Both the position numbers and the translations under genes were made by a program. A stretch of 64,000 nt of DNA from Natronobeatus ordinarius. GTDB lineage: Archaea > Halobacteriota > Halobacteria > Halobacteriales > Natrialbaceae. The notes under the pieces are model-generated. The model did no database searches, had not been told where the DNA came from, and worked only from the letters and a program-made list of their open reading frames with translations. This document shows positions 54,137 through 62,652 of this stretch, piece by piece (positions within the stretch are counted from its first letter, which is position 1; each line of letters begins with the position of its first letter). The stretch spans positions 558,001 through 622,000 of the forward strand of contig NZ_CP101456.1 of assembly GCF_024362485.1 (NCBI RefSeq). Reading direction: 5' to 3'.

Positions 54137-55600
54137 ATGATGGACGGACCGGTTCCCGAACTCGCCGACAGGGCCGCCGCGTGTGCCGAGCGCCTCCAGC
54201 GATCCGATCGCGTCCTGCTCGCCTCCCACATCGACGCCGACGGCCTCACCAGCGCCGCGATCGCCTCGAGCGCGCTCGAGCGCGCCACGATCCCCCACGA
54301 GGTCGTCTTCGAGAAACAGCTCGACGAGGCGGCCATCGAGGCTATCGCGGCGACCGAGTACGACACCGTGCTCTTCACGGACTTCGGCAGCGGTCAGCTC
54401 GACGTCATCGCCGAGTACGAGGCTGCGGGCGAGTTCACGCCCGTCATCGCCGACCACCACCAGCCCGCCGACGCCGACACCGAGTACCACCTCAATCCCC
54501 TGCTCTTCGGCATCGACGGCGCCTCGGAGCTCTCCGGAGCAGGTGCAAGTTACGTCCTCGCACGCGCACTCGAGAACGGCACCGAAACCGACAACCGCGA
54601 CCTCGCCGCGCTGGCCGTCGTCGGCGCCGTCGGCGATATGCAGGCCTCCACCGGCGAACTCCACGGCGCGAACGAGGGCATCGTCGCGGAGGGACGCGAA
54701 GCGGGCGTCCTCGAGACCGCGACCGACCTGGCGATTTACGGCAAGCAGACCCGACCGCTTCCGAAGCTGCTCGAGTACGCCAGCGACGTTCGCATTCCGG
54801 GCATTTCGAACGACACCGGCGGCGCGCTGCGCTTTCTCGACGGGCTCGACCTCGAGTTGAAACGTGACGGCGAGTGGCGCTGCTGGGCCGACCTCACGAG
54901 CGAGGAGAAGCAGGTCGTCGCCAGCGCGCTCGTCCGGAAAGCCGTCTCGAAAGGGGTCCCGGCACACAAGATCGACGATCTGGTCGGCACCGCCTACGTC
55001 CTCAGCCAGGAACCCGTCGGCACCGAGCTGCGCGACGCCAGCGAGTTCTCGACGCTGCTCAACGCCACCGCCCGCTACGAACGGGCCGACGTCGGCCTCG
55101 GTGTCTGTCTGGGCGACCGCGACGAGGCGCTCGAGCGCGCCCGGGCGCTCTTGCGCGATCACCGGCGCAACCTCTCGGCCGGGATCGACCTCGTCACCGA
55201 GGAAGGTGTTACCCACGAGGAGCACATCCAGTGGTTCCACGCGGGCGATCGCATCCGCGAGACGATCGTCGGCATCGTTGCCGGCATGGCGATGGGCAAC
55301 GCCGGGATCAGCCGGTCGAAGCCGATCTTCGCGTTCGCCGAGAAGCGCGCGGAGCCACGATCTGCGAACCGAAGCAGCGAAGCCGCGGCGGACGGCGAGG
55401 AGGTCAAAGTCTCCGCCCGCGGAACGTACGGGCTCGTCAAGCGGGGCCTCGACCTCTCGGTCGTGATGGGTGAGGCCTCGCGCGCGGTCGGCGGCGACGG
55501 CGGCGGCCACGACGTCGCTGCCGGCGCGACGGTGCCGAAAGGCGAGGAGGAGTCGTTCGTCGAACGCGCCGACGAGATCGTCGGCGAGCAGCTCGCCTGA
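54137..55600 (+). CDS. DHH-family phosphoesterase (RecJ-like)
   Basis: A 487-residue protein. The DHH catalytic part (about 1-200) shows ASHIDADGLTSAAI, LFTDFGSGQ, IADHHQPAD and VVGAVGDMQ; the C-terminal DHHA1 part starts near residue 320 and ends with GGDGGGHDVAAGATVP. Archaeal relatives (RecJ/GAN proteins) are 5'-3' or 3'-5' nucleases linked with the CMG helicase and PolD; which one this is cannot be read off. An Arg/Ser/Ala insertion (AEPRSANRSSEAAADGEE, about 406-425) looks like a low-complexity addition. Start 54137 or the next codon 54140. Confidence 0.85.
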   Translation: MMDGPVPELADRAAACAERLQRSDRVLLASHIDADGLTSAAIASSALERATIPHEVVFEKQLDEAAIEAIAATEYDTVLFTDFGSGQLDVIAEYEAAGEFTPVIADHHQPADADTEYHLNPLLFGIDGASELSGAGASYVLARALENGTETDNRDLAALAVVGAVGDMQASTGELHGANEGIVAEGREAGVLETATDLAIYGKQTRPLPKLLEYASDVRIPGISNDTGGALRFLDGLDLELKRDGEWRCWADLTSEEKQVVASALVRKAVSKGVPAHKIDDLVGTAYVLSQEPVGTELRDASEFSTLLNATARYERADVGLGVCLGDRDEALERARALLRDHRRNLSAGIDLVTEEGVTHEEHIQWFHAGDRIRETIVGIVAGMAMGNAGISRSKPIFAFAEKRAEPRSANRSSEAAADGEEVKVSARGTYGLVKRGLDLSVVMGEASRAVGGDGGGHDVAAGATVPKGEEESFVERADEIVGEQLA

Positions 55601-56353
55601 CTACGAGCGGTCCATCGACGCGGGGACCGTCGGCACGAGCGGCGTCCGCGAGGTAACGAGGTACGTCGACTTGCGAACGGCGCCTTTGGCATACTGCACC
55701 GTACTCTTGTGGATCGGCGTTCGCTTGCCACGGATCTGGGTCCGCCCCTCGAGGATGGCGTCGATGAGGTCGTCGCCGTCGATGTCGGACTTCGCTACGC
55801 CAGGCGCTGTGGGCGTGACGAGGATTTCGGTGTAGGCTCGACCGACGTTCGGCAGGTAGTGGGCATCGCTCGCCCCGATTTCGGGGTAGCCGCGGCGTCT
55901 CGCAAACGTTCGTGCCCGCCGGTTTCGGTAGCCGGTGAACACCATCGAGTTGTACGCTTCGATTGCGTCGGCGTCTTTGATGTGGCGTTTCCGAACGCCG
56001 TGGCGGCTCCGCTGGAACGGGTGTGGGACGATGGCAATGCCGCCGAGATCGCGGACGCGTTCGACGGTCTGCATAAACGGCTGGCCGGGGTCGGGGCGTG
56101 ATTCGACACCCACCGCGAGCAGGTGGCCGTGGCCTGTCGACACCTCGACGCCGGGAATGCCGATCAGCCCGTACTCCGGTGCGATGTCGGCTGCACGGAG
56201 CGACTCGCCGATCTCGTCGTGATCGGTGATGACGACGCCGTCAAGGCCGATGTCGGCGGCGTGTTCTAAGATGAGTTCGATCGGTTCACGACCGTCGTAC
56301 GAGTCATCCGAGTGGACGTGAAAGTCGATAGCGAAGGGGATAGGAGACGTCAT
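55601..56353 (-). CDS. PHP-domain metal-dependent phosphoesterase
   Basis: A 250-residue PHP protein. Metal ligands are visible in DFHVHSDDSYDG (H12, H14), VVITDHDEIG, IPGVEVSTGHGHLLA and IVPHPFQRSRHG, with the closing DAHYLPNVG. Members hydrolyse phosphate bonds, for example in histidinol phosphate or nucleotides; the lack of a polymerase part shows that this is a stand-alone enzyme. Start MTSPIPFAIDFHVH is the family start; an 18-codon extension exists. The stop codon abuts that of the DHH gene with no gap. Confidence 0.88.
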   Translation of the reverse strand: MTSPIPFAIDFHVHSDDSYDGREPIELILEHAADIGLDGVVITDHDEIGESLRAADIAPEYGLIGIPGVEVSTGHGHLLAVGVESRPDPGQPFMQTVERVRDLGGIAIVPHPFQRSRHGVRKRHIKDADAIEAYNSMVFTGYRNRRARTFARRRGYPEIGASDAHYLPNVGRAYTEILVTPTAPGVAKSDIDGDDLIDAILEGRTQIRGKRTPIHKSTVQYAKGAVRKSTYLVTSRTPLVPTVPASMDRS

Positions 56354-56382
56354 TGGACCACCAGGCGGGTTCTTCTCAGTTA

Positions 56383-56392
56383 ATACCTCGTT
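56383..56392 (-). promoter_or_regulatory. TATA-like box of the PHP gene
   Basis: On the minus strand the AT-rich GAGGTATTAAC lies about 32 bases before ATG 56353. Confidence 0.35.
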
Positions 56393-56407
56393 GTCGATCA
56401 TAAGCAC

Positions 56408-57287
56408 TGCGCCTGTCGCTGACCGACGCGGCAGTCGATTTAGTATCGTAATATATGGTTTACTACGTTACGAACGAGCCGCTAGGTTCGCCCAGCACGC
56501 CCTTCGGACAGGAGTCGAAGCTGTCGTCTTCGCTTACGCGGTGCGAGACCGTGGAGCACGTGGGCGTCTCGCATCCTGGGTCTCCTCGGAAGGTCGGGTG
56601 ACTCTAGCGTGTTACTCGAGTCGATCCCCGAGTCACGGACGTCGGTTCTGAAACTGCTCTCGGGTTCACCACGTTCCGGTGGCGGTCGCGATGGGGCTCC
56701 GTGAACGACTCGTTTCGTGTCGGGCTGGTACCCCAGTACTGGTGTGCTCGAGTCGGTCAGCGTTCGAACGCGGTGGTCGTTCCGCCGACTCAGCGGCCGG
56801 GTGGGGCGAAGGACTCTCCTGTTTTCGGTGATGGACTGGGCTGTGGGACGTCTCTTCGTCGAACCCAACGAACTCGGCGCTTTCGTGCGCGCGTACAATT
56901 CATCCAGCGAGCCATCGGTCTCGCCGCCCTGAGTTGGCTTGTTCCACTGCTGAATTGGCACCAAGTTCCGAACCAGGGATCGACATTGGCTTCCTTCCCT
57001 CCCGATTACCTCGCCAGAGCAGCCGATCGATACGGGGTGTCCACCTCGCGAAACCGGGGTGTGCGTGTCGACTTGCCCCTCCGCTGTGTTTGCCGCTCGG
57101 TCCGGCGATCTGACTCGACTCGCAGTCGACGGTCCATCTCGGTTGGCAGACGTGGTTCTCCGCGACGTGCCGGGCCAGCTGACCACTTGCGTCTCTCGGC
57201 CGTACCTGTGGAGGCCGAATCGATTCGTTCACCACGCCATATACTGTATGATGGTATATGAATTACTGGTCGTTGGTCGGTAACCTA
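56408..57287. other. 880-base stretch without a recognisable gene
   Basis: Open frames exist on both strands (for example 56482-57186 minus and 56701-57261 plus) but they overlap, lack a family-like start and are Arg/Ser-rich. An AT-rich patch lies near 56438-56465. The stretch may be decayed coding DNA; I could not identify the parent gene and see no tRNA or rRNA. Confidence 0.5.
57238..57260 (+). repeat. Inverted repeat CATATAC-N9-GTATATG
   Basis: Arms 57238-57244 and 57254-57260 are perfect complements, 28 bases past the stop of the minus-strand 57288-57677 gene. It could be an operator or a promoter pair. Confidence 0.6.
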
Positions 57288-57677
57288 CTATCGAAGCTGC
57301 GACGCCCGTTCGGGAACGAAATCGGTCAGCGAGACGTTTGTGAGGGCAGAGTGGATCTCGACCGGATCGCGCGGCTCGTCGACGATCTGGTGGACCCGAC
57401 TCATACACTCGAGCAGTCCCTCAAGCGCAGCGTTTCGGGTGGAGACGTGACCGATCGACTCGGTGATCGGCGGCTCGGCGATCGGATGCCGGTAGCGAAG
57501 TTCCCAGCACCGGCTGATACCGAGGCAGGGATGGGAACGGTCGGCGTCGGTCAGCTCCGCGATCAGTTCGATCGGCGGCCGGCTACGCCTGTAGGCGAGT
57601 CGATCGTCACGGACCTCGGCCGGACCCCACCCGGGTGGAAGCGCCTCCGGCGGGATGGGGGTACGGTCGGTTGGCAT
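57288..57677 (-). CDS. Conserved haloarchaeal protein, unknown function
   Basis: A 129-residue soluble protein. The blocks PEALPPGWGPAEVRDDRLAY, HPCLGISRCWELRYRH and GHVSTRNAALEGLLECMSRV have the residue pattern of a conserved small family I have seen in several Halobacteria, ending with a helix that predicts dimer contact. Two Cys (LGISRCW, LLECM) are notable in a proteome poor in Cys. Start ATG at 57675-57677 fits the family length. No neighbour in the same direction. Confidence 0.65.
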   Translation of the reverse strand: MPTDRTPIPPEALPPGWGPAEVRDDRLAYRRSRPPIELIAELTDADRSHPCLGISRCWELRYRHPIAEPPITESIGHVSTRNAALEGLLECMSRVHQIVDEPRDPVEIHSALTNVSLTDFVPERASQLR

Positions 57678-57826
57678 GTACGTTGGCAGTGGCTACTCGG
57701 TGGGGTGACCGTTCGGCTTGCGTACTCACCTCCCGTATGTAGGGTACCCATACTGGGTCATCGATCCTGATCGTCCGGTTGGGACCGATCGTCCGACTTT
57801 TGTCGTCACCACTCCTCGTCTCAAGC

Positions 57827-58195
57827 ATGGCCGACTTCGATCCCGAGAAGTTCGAGGACAAGTACGCGAACTACTTTCCCGAACTCCAGCAGGCGTACAA
57901 GAACGCCTTCAATCGGATGAACGACCGCTACGACTCCACACTCGTCCACGCCATCGACCAGCAGGTGCTCAACGAGAGCGAGCCGTTCTACGAGGGTAGC
58001 GCGGAGCAACGCTCCGCGGACGATTCGAACGGCGAGCCGCGAGAACATGATGGCGAGTTTCGAATCGAACTTCCCGAGGATCCCTACGACCGGCTCGTCG
58101 GCGTGACCGTCGCCGAAGATCGGTTCGAGGAGGTCCTCGAGAAACACGTCGAGGAGATTGAATCCGAACTCGAGCGCATCTTCGGCTTCGCCTGA
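57827..58195 (+). CDS. DUF5783 family protein
   Basis: A 122-residue acidic protein. FDPEKFEDKYANYFPELQQAY and HAIDQQVLNESEPFYEG, then FRIELPEDPYDRLVGVTV, match DUF5783, a haloarchaeal family of unknown function. Residues 58-78 (SAEQRSADDSNGEPREHDG) are an insertion not expected in the family, and the DNA for it contains a perfect 8-base hairpin. Start MADFDPEKF; frame open 16 codons upstream. Followed 55 bases later by the NifU-like gene in the same direction. Confidence 0.85.
   Translation: MADFDPEKFEDKYANYFPELQQAYKNAFNRMNDRYDSTLVHAIDQQVLNESEPFYEGSAEQRSADDSNGEPREHDGEFRIELPEDPYDRLVGVTVAEDRFEEVLEKHVEEIESELERIFGFA
58002..58020 (+). repeat. Hairpin inside the DUF5783 gene
   Basis: Arms CGCGGAGC (58002-58009) and GCTCCGCG (58013-58020), loop AAC. 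It coincides with the start of the extra residues in the protein. Confidence 0.75.
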
Positions 58196-58250
58196 GAGCC
58201 GAAGGTACCGACGCGGAAGGTCTAAGGAGGTTCACACCCAACCTCGAAGC

Positions 58251-58607
58251 ATGAGCACCGAGACCCAGGACGGAGACGACCTCGAAGAGCGCGTGACGAA
58301 CTTCCTGCGCCGGAACTTCCCGCAGATCCAGATGCACGGCGGCAGCGCGGCGATCCAGGACATCGACCGGGAGACGGGCGAGGTCACGATCGCCCTCGGC
58401 GGCGCCTGCAGCGGCTGTGGCATCTCGCCGATGACGATTCAGGCGATCAAGAGCCGGATGGTCAAGGAGATCCCAGAAATCGAGCAGGTCCACGCCCACA
58501 CCGGGATGGACGGCATGGGCGGCGGTGGCGGCATGAGCCCCTCGTTCCCCGGCGAGACCGTCGACGACGACGGCGAGGAAGACGAAGGCCCGCAGGCACC
58601 GTTCTAA
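58251..58607 (+). CDS. NifU-like C-terminal domain protein (Fe-S scaffold)
   Basis: A 118-residue protein. FLRRNFPQIQMHGGSAAIQD and VTIALGGACSGCGISPMTIQ hold the NifU/Nfu fold, with the CxxC pair (CSGC) that binds or passes on an iron-sulfur cluster between two subunits. A Gly-rich then acidic tail (GMGGGGGMSPSF...) follows and is unusual for the family. Start ATG 58251; the longer frame upstream belongs to the DUF5783 gene's shadow. Confidence 0.9.
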   Translation: MSTETQDGDDLEERVTNFLRRNFPQIQMHGGSAAIQDIDRETGEVTIALGGACSGCGISPMTIQAIKSRMVKEIPEIEQVHAHTGMDGMGGGGGMSPSFPGETVDDDGEEDEGPQAPF

Positions 58608-58616
58608 TTTTCCCCG

Positions 58617-59516
58617 CTAGCGAAGCCCCGCCCCTCGCTCCCACGTCCGGATCAGCGCCGTCAGCGTCCGGTTCGTCGGCACCTCGAGTCCGTACTCGGC
58701 GCCACGATCGACCACGTAGCCGTTGATCGCGTCGACTTCCGTCCGCCGACCCGCCCGGACGTCCTGGAGCATCGAGGACCGGTTTTTCGCCGTCGCCGTC
58801 GCGACCGACTCCGTTGCGGCCACCGCCGCTTCGTCCGGAAGGTCGACGTCACACGCGCGAGCGACGCGGGCGGTCTCGCGCGCCGCCGCTCGAGCGACGT
58901 CGTTCGCCTCCCCCTCGAGCACCGCCCCGTTTCGCGTCTGCGTGAGCGCCGTGACGGCGTTGATCCCGGCGTTGACCGCCAGTTTCTCCCAGAGCCGCCG
59001 CGGCACGTCGGTCGCCACGGTCGTCTCGAGGCCGGCCGCCGCGAACGCCTCGCCGACGCGGCTCGCGGTCGGCGACGACCCACCCTCGCGCGGCCCGAGG
59101 ACGGCCTCGCCGATGCCGGTACACCGGACGACACCGGGACTCTCGAGGATCGCGCCGTAGGTCGCTGTCCCCGCGAGAACGGGGGCGTCGAGCGCCGCCG
59201 CGAGCGTCTCCTCGTTGCCCATTCCGTTCTGTAACGAGAGCACGGCGTCGATCGACCCCGTCGCGAGCGCCCCGGCCGCTTCGGCCGTGTCGAAGGCCTT
59301 GACGGTCACGACGGCGAGCTCTGCCTCGAGTCCCCGCCCGTCGGTCGTCGCCGCCGGGTGGACGTGGTCCTCGAGTTCGCCCTCGAGAGTCAGGCCCTCC
59401 CTGCGAACGGCCTCGACGTGTGGCTCGCGGCCGACGAGCGTGACGTCGTGTTCGCGCGCGAGGACGCCGCCGACGAGACTTCCCAGGCTCCCCGCCCCGA
59501 AGACGACGATCTCCAT
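58617..59516 (-). CDS. panE: Ketopantoate reductase (ApbA/PanE family)
   Basis: A 299-residue NADPH-dependent reductase that turns 2-dehydropantoate into pantoate for coenzyme A. MEIVVFGAGSLGSLVGGVLA is the dinucleotide fold; the catalytic Lys is in ELAVVTVKAFDT-type context or KLAVNAGINAVTALT, the well-known second block (Lys before LAVNAGIN). The C-terminal helical domain ends with SSMLQDVRAGRRTEVDAING, which holds the conserved Ser and Glu. A nine-codon longer frame exists but MEIVVFGAG is the family start. Confidence 0.9.
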   Translation of the reverse strand: MEIVVFGAGSLGSLVGGVLAREHDVTLVGREPHVEAVRREGLTLEGELEDHVHPAATTDGRGLEAELAVVTVKAFDTAEAAGALATGSIDAVLSLQNGMGNEETLAAALDAPVLAGTATYGAILESPGVVRCTGIGEAVLGPREGGSSPTASRVGEAFAAAGLETTVATDVPRRLWEKLAVNAGINAVTALTQTRNGAVLEGEANDVARAAARETARVARACDVDLPDEAAVAATESVATATAKNRSSMLQDVRAGRRTEVDAINGYVVDRGAEYGLEVPTNRTLTALIRTWERGAGLR

Positions 59517-59657
59517 GCTTCGGCGTGGGAACGGCGACGTCAAAACGGTTGTCTTCGATCCTCGGTTCGATCGGCTCTCGCGGCCATCTTCGATCTCGGT
59601 CGGTTCTCGCGTCCTCCTTCGGTCTCGATTGGTCCTCGAGGCCGTCTTCGACTCCGG

Positions 59658-59951
59658 TCAGTCCTCGGTCCAGTAGTAGAGCTGCTCTTTCGGCGCGTCG
59701 CAGTTCGGACACGCCTCGGGCAGGTCGTTGTTGAGCTCACCCATCTCGCCGCACTCGGCACAGCGCCACATCAGGTGGGCCTCACCGAACTCCTTTCCCG
59801 ACCGGACGTGCTCGACGCTCATTCCCTCGAGTCCCTCTCGAAGGGTGACGTAGAATCCATCCTCGTCGAAGCCGCGGATCTGGCCGATCTTGGTTCCGTC
59901 CTCCGCGTACACGGCGGTGCCGAATCCGAGGCGAGTGGTGTCGTCGACCAT
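59658..59951 (-). CDS. Rubredoxin-like zinc-ribbon protein (DUF7130-like)
   Basis: A 97-residue protein. The N-terminal half (LGFGTAVYAEDGTKIGQIRG, then DGFYVTLREG) is a small beta domain; the C-terminal half has C64-x2-C67 and C81-x2-C84 in a rubredoxin-type knuckle that can bind iron or zinc. Haloarchaea have several such proteins (DUF7130); the role, redox or structural, is not established. Start MVDDTTRLG is preferred over a nine-codon longer one because TTTATG, centred 27 bases upstream, is a likely promoter for a leaderless message. Last chromosomal gene before the integrase. Confidence 0.8.
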   Translation of the reverse strand: MVDDTTRLGFGTAVYAEDGTKIGQIRGFDEDGFYVTLREGLEGMSVEHVRSGKEFGEAHLMWRCAECGEMGELNNDLPEACPNCDAPKEQLYYWTED

Positions 59952-59972
59952 GGATAGGCCGACGATGCGAAC

Positions 59973-59981
59973 GTTCATAAA
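59973..59981 (-). promoter_or_regulatory. Likely TATA box of the rubredoxin-like gene
   Basis: Minus strand CCTTTATGA, about 26 bases before ATG 59951. It contains the in-frame ATG 59978 that would be the alternative start. Confidence 0.4.
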
Positions 59982-60162
59982 GGGCGAGCGAGCGTCCGCT
60001 TGGATGCCCGGACATCGCGTGAGTGTGGGCAGAAACGGAGCGTGATCGACGTTGACAGATTCGAGCCACGCCGTCTGCTCGCTTCGTTCGCCGTCGTCTG
60101 GTTCGAATCTGACAGTGATCCCGTACCCGCGGCTCACGAGTTGTTCGCCGCGAGGTACATGG

Positions 60163-60180
60163 GCCCTGACGGGACAGGGC
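60163..60180 (+). terminator. Hairpin near the end of the integrase gene
   Basis: Arms GCCCTG (60163-60168) and CAGGGC (60175-60180), 40 bases past the stop of the integrase gene on the minus strand. No T-run; weak evidence for a terminator. Confidence 0.3.
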
Positions 60181-60220
60181 TTCTGACCCTTCGCGTAGGA
60201 CGGGATTTCGGCTATCATCG

Positions 60221-61258
60221 TTACAAATCGGGGAGGTAGTCGCGGCGCTGTTCGGCCTTCTCGCGGTCGTTCCGCCGGTCGTAGTGGCGATCGAGGATGT
60301 CGTCGCTTGCGTCGAGTCGGTCACCGACGACCCGACGGGGGACGCCCTCGCGTCGGTACGCGGTCACCCGACCACTTCGGACGTCGTGCGGCGACCTCGA
60401 GGATGGGCACGTACTCGCCTTCGCGTAGTACGTCGCGTCACACTCCTCGAGGTCACGATCGTGTGGGCAGTCAGCCCCGTACCAGCACGGACGAGTGATG
60501 CTGTACATCGTGTCGCGAATCGTCGAGACAGTCGGTCGTCCTGCTCTCGTCGTCAGCAGCGGGTCCCGGCCGTGATCGTCAGTTACCCTCTCGCGCGGCC
60601 CGTCGATGTAATCCTGAAGAACGCCAGCAACGTGACCACTGATCGCGTTCCACCGCTCTCCCTTCTCTCCTTTCTTGAGCGGGGTGTCCGTCTCCGGTCG
60701 GTGGACGAACTGAAGCCCCGGCTTGTCGCCCTCGAGGTCGCAGTCGCGAAGGTCGAGCGATCGAACCCCACCGGCTCGAGCGCCGGTGTGCCACAGCAAC
60801 AGCAGCGTGACGTGCTTTCTCGAGGCGTAGTGGTGCCGGTACAGATAGTCGAGAATTTCGACGGCGCGATCCGGCTCGAGTGTACTGTCGCTCACGCCTT
60901 CGGCCGCCGAAACCGTCGGGAGCGGAACCTTCGTGTACAGGTCCTCGGTAACCGCGTCGATGTCGGCACAGAACCGAAGGAATGCGCGCAACGTAGCGAG
61001 CTGCCCACGGAGCGTGATCGTCGCCACTTCGTCGCGGCCCTCACCCTGGCCCTCGCGTCGCCACACGCGATAGGCGTACAGGTCGCGGCCGGTGAGCGTG
61101 TTCAGGTTCTCAATCTCCTCCTCGGCGCACCACTGGGTGAACGACTCGAGGCGGTAGACGTGCGACGGGAGCGTGTTCTCGCTCAGTTCGTCGCGGCGTC
61201 CTTCGACGTACATTTCGAGGGCGCGCTGGGGGTCGATCGGCTCGAGGGAGTCGCTCAT
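60221..61258 (-). CDS. Tyrosine site-specific recombinase (integrase)
   Basis: A 345-residue phage-type integrase. The N-terminal SAM-like core-binding domain spans about 8-105; the catalytic domain follows. Conserved residues are R161 in HTGARAGG, H291 and R294 in SPHDVRSGRVT, and the nucleophile Y326 in ILDRHYDRR; the usual H/W position reads VGDRLD. A small Cys/His insertion (CWYGADCPHDRDLEEC, about 258-273) is typical of haloarchaeal integrases and may bind zinc. It marks the edge of an integrated element; its 3' end faces the chromosome, where an attachment site would be expected. Confidence 0.92.
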   Translation of the reverse strand: MSDSLEPIDPQRALEMYVEGRRDELSENTLPSHVYRLESFTQWCAEEEIENLNTLTGRDLYAYRVWRREGQGEGRDEVATITLRGQLATLRAFLRFCADIDAVTEDLYTKVPLPTVSAAEGVSDSTLEPDRAVEILDYLYRHHYASRKHVTLLLLWHTGARAGGVRSLDLRDCDLEGDKPGLQFVHRPETDTPLKKGEKGERWNAISGHVAGVLQDYIDGPRERVTDDHGRDPLLTTRAGRPTVSTIRDTMYSITRPCWYGADCPHDRDLEECDATYYAKASTCPSSRSPHDVRSGRVTAYRREGVPRRVVGDRLDASDDILDRHYDRRNDREKAEQRRDYLPDL

Positions 61259-61378
61259 GCTGCACCTCCAGACTCAGCGCCCACATCAGCCGACCAGTCG
61301 GGCTTCGATCCTCTTGCCCCGGTACCAACAGGATTTGGAGGAGCAGTGATTACGGATTGCGTCCCTTGGTCGGGCAGG

Positions 61379-61534
61379 ATGACGAACGAACCCGTTCGGA
61401 AAAAGGCCGCCGCGCAGTGTAAGAACTGCAAGAACATCTTCGCGTCCGAGGTCTGGGGCGACGGTTCGATCCGGCCCATCGGCGTGAAGCGAGGTTGCAC
61501 CTGCGGAAACGGCGAGTTCCGATTGTTGGCGTGA
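61379..61534 (+). CDS. 51-residue zinc-finger-like protein
   Basis: A tiny protein with C14-x2-C17 (AQCKNCKN) and C40-x-C42 (RGCTCGN), spaced for one zinc ion. Between them VWGDGSIRPIGVKRG resembles small haloviral or plasmid zinc-finger proteins. It is divergent from the integrase with 120 bases between. Start ATG 61379; the much longer open frame upstream is antisense to the integrase and not coding. Function unknown. Confidence 0.65.
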   Translation: MTNEPVRKKAAAQCKNCKNIFASEVWGDGSIRPIGVKRGCTCGNGEFRLLA

Positions 61535-61639
61535 ACAGCCGCGGTCTCTCGTGCCTCGTTCACTCTGTTACCCCCGTCGAGTTCGCGAGAGACCGGTTCG
61601 GCTGCTGTGCCACGACAGCGACCCGATGTCAGTGTGTGC

Positions 61640-61957
61640 TCACGCACGTCGATCACCGTCGACGATCAGGTCCTCGAGGTCGTCCTGGTCGGCGTCCTGT
61701 TCCTCGTCGGCAAGTCCTTCGGTGAACGTCTCGACTTCGCGGCGGAACAGTCGGAAGAACTCGCGGGTGCTCTCCTCGGAACGCACCTGTGAGTGCTGTT
61801 TCGTGATCGAGGCGACCATCGACTCGAAGATCTGGTCTTCGTCCTCGAGCACGTCGATCCCGTCGGAGAGTCGCCGGTAGGCGAGCATCTTCTGGAACCC
61901 GCGCGTGTTGACGACGGCCGCGATCTCCTCATCGGAGAGTTCCGAGACGGCGATCAC
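61640..61957 (-). CDS. Small acidic protein of the element, unknown function
   Basis: A 105-residue mostly helical, acidic protein with ELSDEEIAAVVNTRGFQKML and ESTREFFRLFRREVETFTEG. The start overlaps the stop of the PadR-like gene by four bases (ATGA), so the two form a pair, like regulator and co-factor. I recognise no family; similar small proteins occur in haloarchaeal mobile elements. Confidence 0.65.
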   Translation of the reverse strand: MIAVSELSDEEIAAVVNTRGFQKMLAYRRLSDGIDVLEDEDQIFESMVASITKQHSQVRSEESTREFFRLFRREVETFTEGLADEEQDADQDDLEDLIVDGDRRA

Positions 61958-62598
61958 GCGTCGTCACCCCCGTCGGTGACGGCCACCGATAGCCCGCACG
62001 CGTCGGCGAGCGTGTGGGCGCGTTCCTCGAGCACGGCCCGGCCGCTCGAGGTCAGGGTGTAGCTGTTCGTCCGGCGGTCGACCTGGCCCAGTTCGACGAA
62101 CCCGACATCGACGAGCTCGTCTAAGTTGGGGTACAGCCGGCCGTGGTTCACGTCGCCGTACTGGTCCTCGAGTTCGCGGCTGATCGCGAGCCCGTAGGTC
62201 GTCTCGTCGGCGTTCTCGAGGTGGAGGATTGCCTCGAGGCAGTCACGCTGGAAGCCGGTGAGGTCGGCCCAACTGGTGCCGCCGTCGGCCACAAGCTCGC
62301 GCTCGTCGGCGACGTCGACGTTGACTTGCGTGAGCGAGTATGGCGTCTCGAGGACCGAGACCAACTCGAACTCGTGCTCGGTCAGCGTCTCCTCGACGTG
62401 GTCGACGTCGGCGTCTTCGACGATGAAGTGCGCCCAGAACGAATCGAAGCCGGTGGTGATGCTGTCAGGGTCACCACCGTCGATCGCCGCGACGGCCTTC
62501 CGAAGTTCGTCGCGAACACAGCGAGCGTCAGTATTATTCGAGGGCGATGCATCTTGCCGTGCGTGGGGTCCTGGCCCCACATCAGTTCCGGAGTTCAT
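61954..62598 (-). CDS. PadR-like winged-helix regulator with N-terminal extension
   Basis: A 214-residue protein. The C-terminal ~105 residues are PadR-like: LTGFQRDCLEAILHLENADE, then YGLAISRELEDQYGDVNHGRLYPNLDELVDVGFVE with the RTNSYTLTSSG wing. The N-terminal ~100 residues (including DSFWAHFIVEDADVDHVEETL) form a separate domain seen in other haloarchaeal element-borne regulators. Start ATG 62596-62598 is chosen; GTG at 62652 would add 18 residues. It reads away from the phiH-like repressor genes, as in a phage switch region. Confidence 0.75.
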   Translation of the reverse strand: MNSGTDVGPGPHARQDASPSNNTDARCVRDELRKAVAAIDGGDPDSITTGFDSFWAHFIVEDADVDHVEETLTEHEFELVSVLETPYSLTQVNVDVADERELVADGGTSWADLTGFQRDCLEAILHLENADETTYGLAISRELEDQYGDVNHGRLYPNLDELVDVGFVELGQVDRRTNSYTLTSSGRAVLEERAHTLADACGLSVAVTDGGDDA

Positions 62599-62652
62599 TG
62601 CGATCACACGGAGCTGCCTTCTGGGCGGCGTGGCAGCGCCGCCCGATCTCAC

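Noticed and set aside
56482-57261. Overlapping frames of 186 and 234 codons on opposite strands
   Set aside because: Neither has recognisable domains or a supported start; the stretch is described as gene-free instead.
60098-60112. GGTTCGAATC-like string suggesting a tRNA T-loop beside the integrase
   Set aside because: The flanking bases do not form the T-arm, acceptor or anticodon stems of a tRNA.
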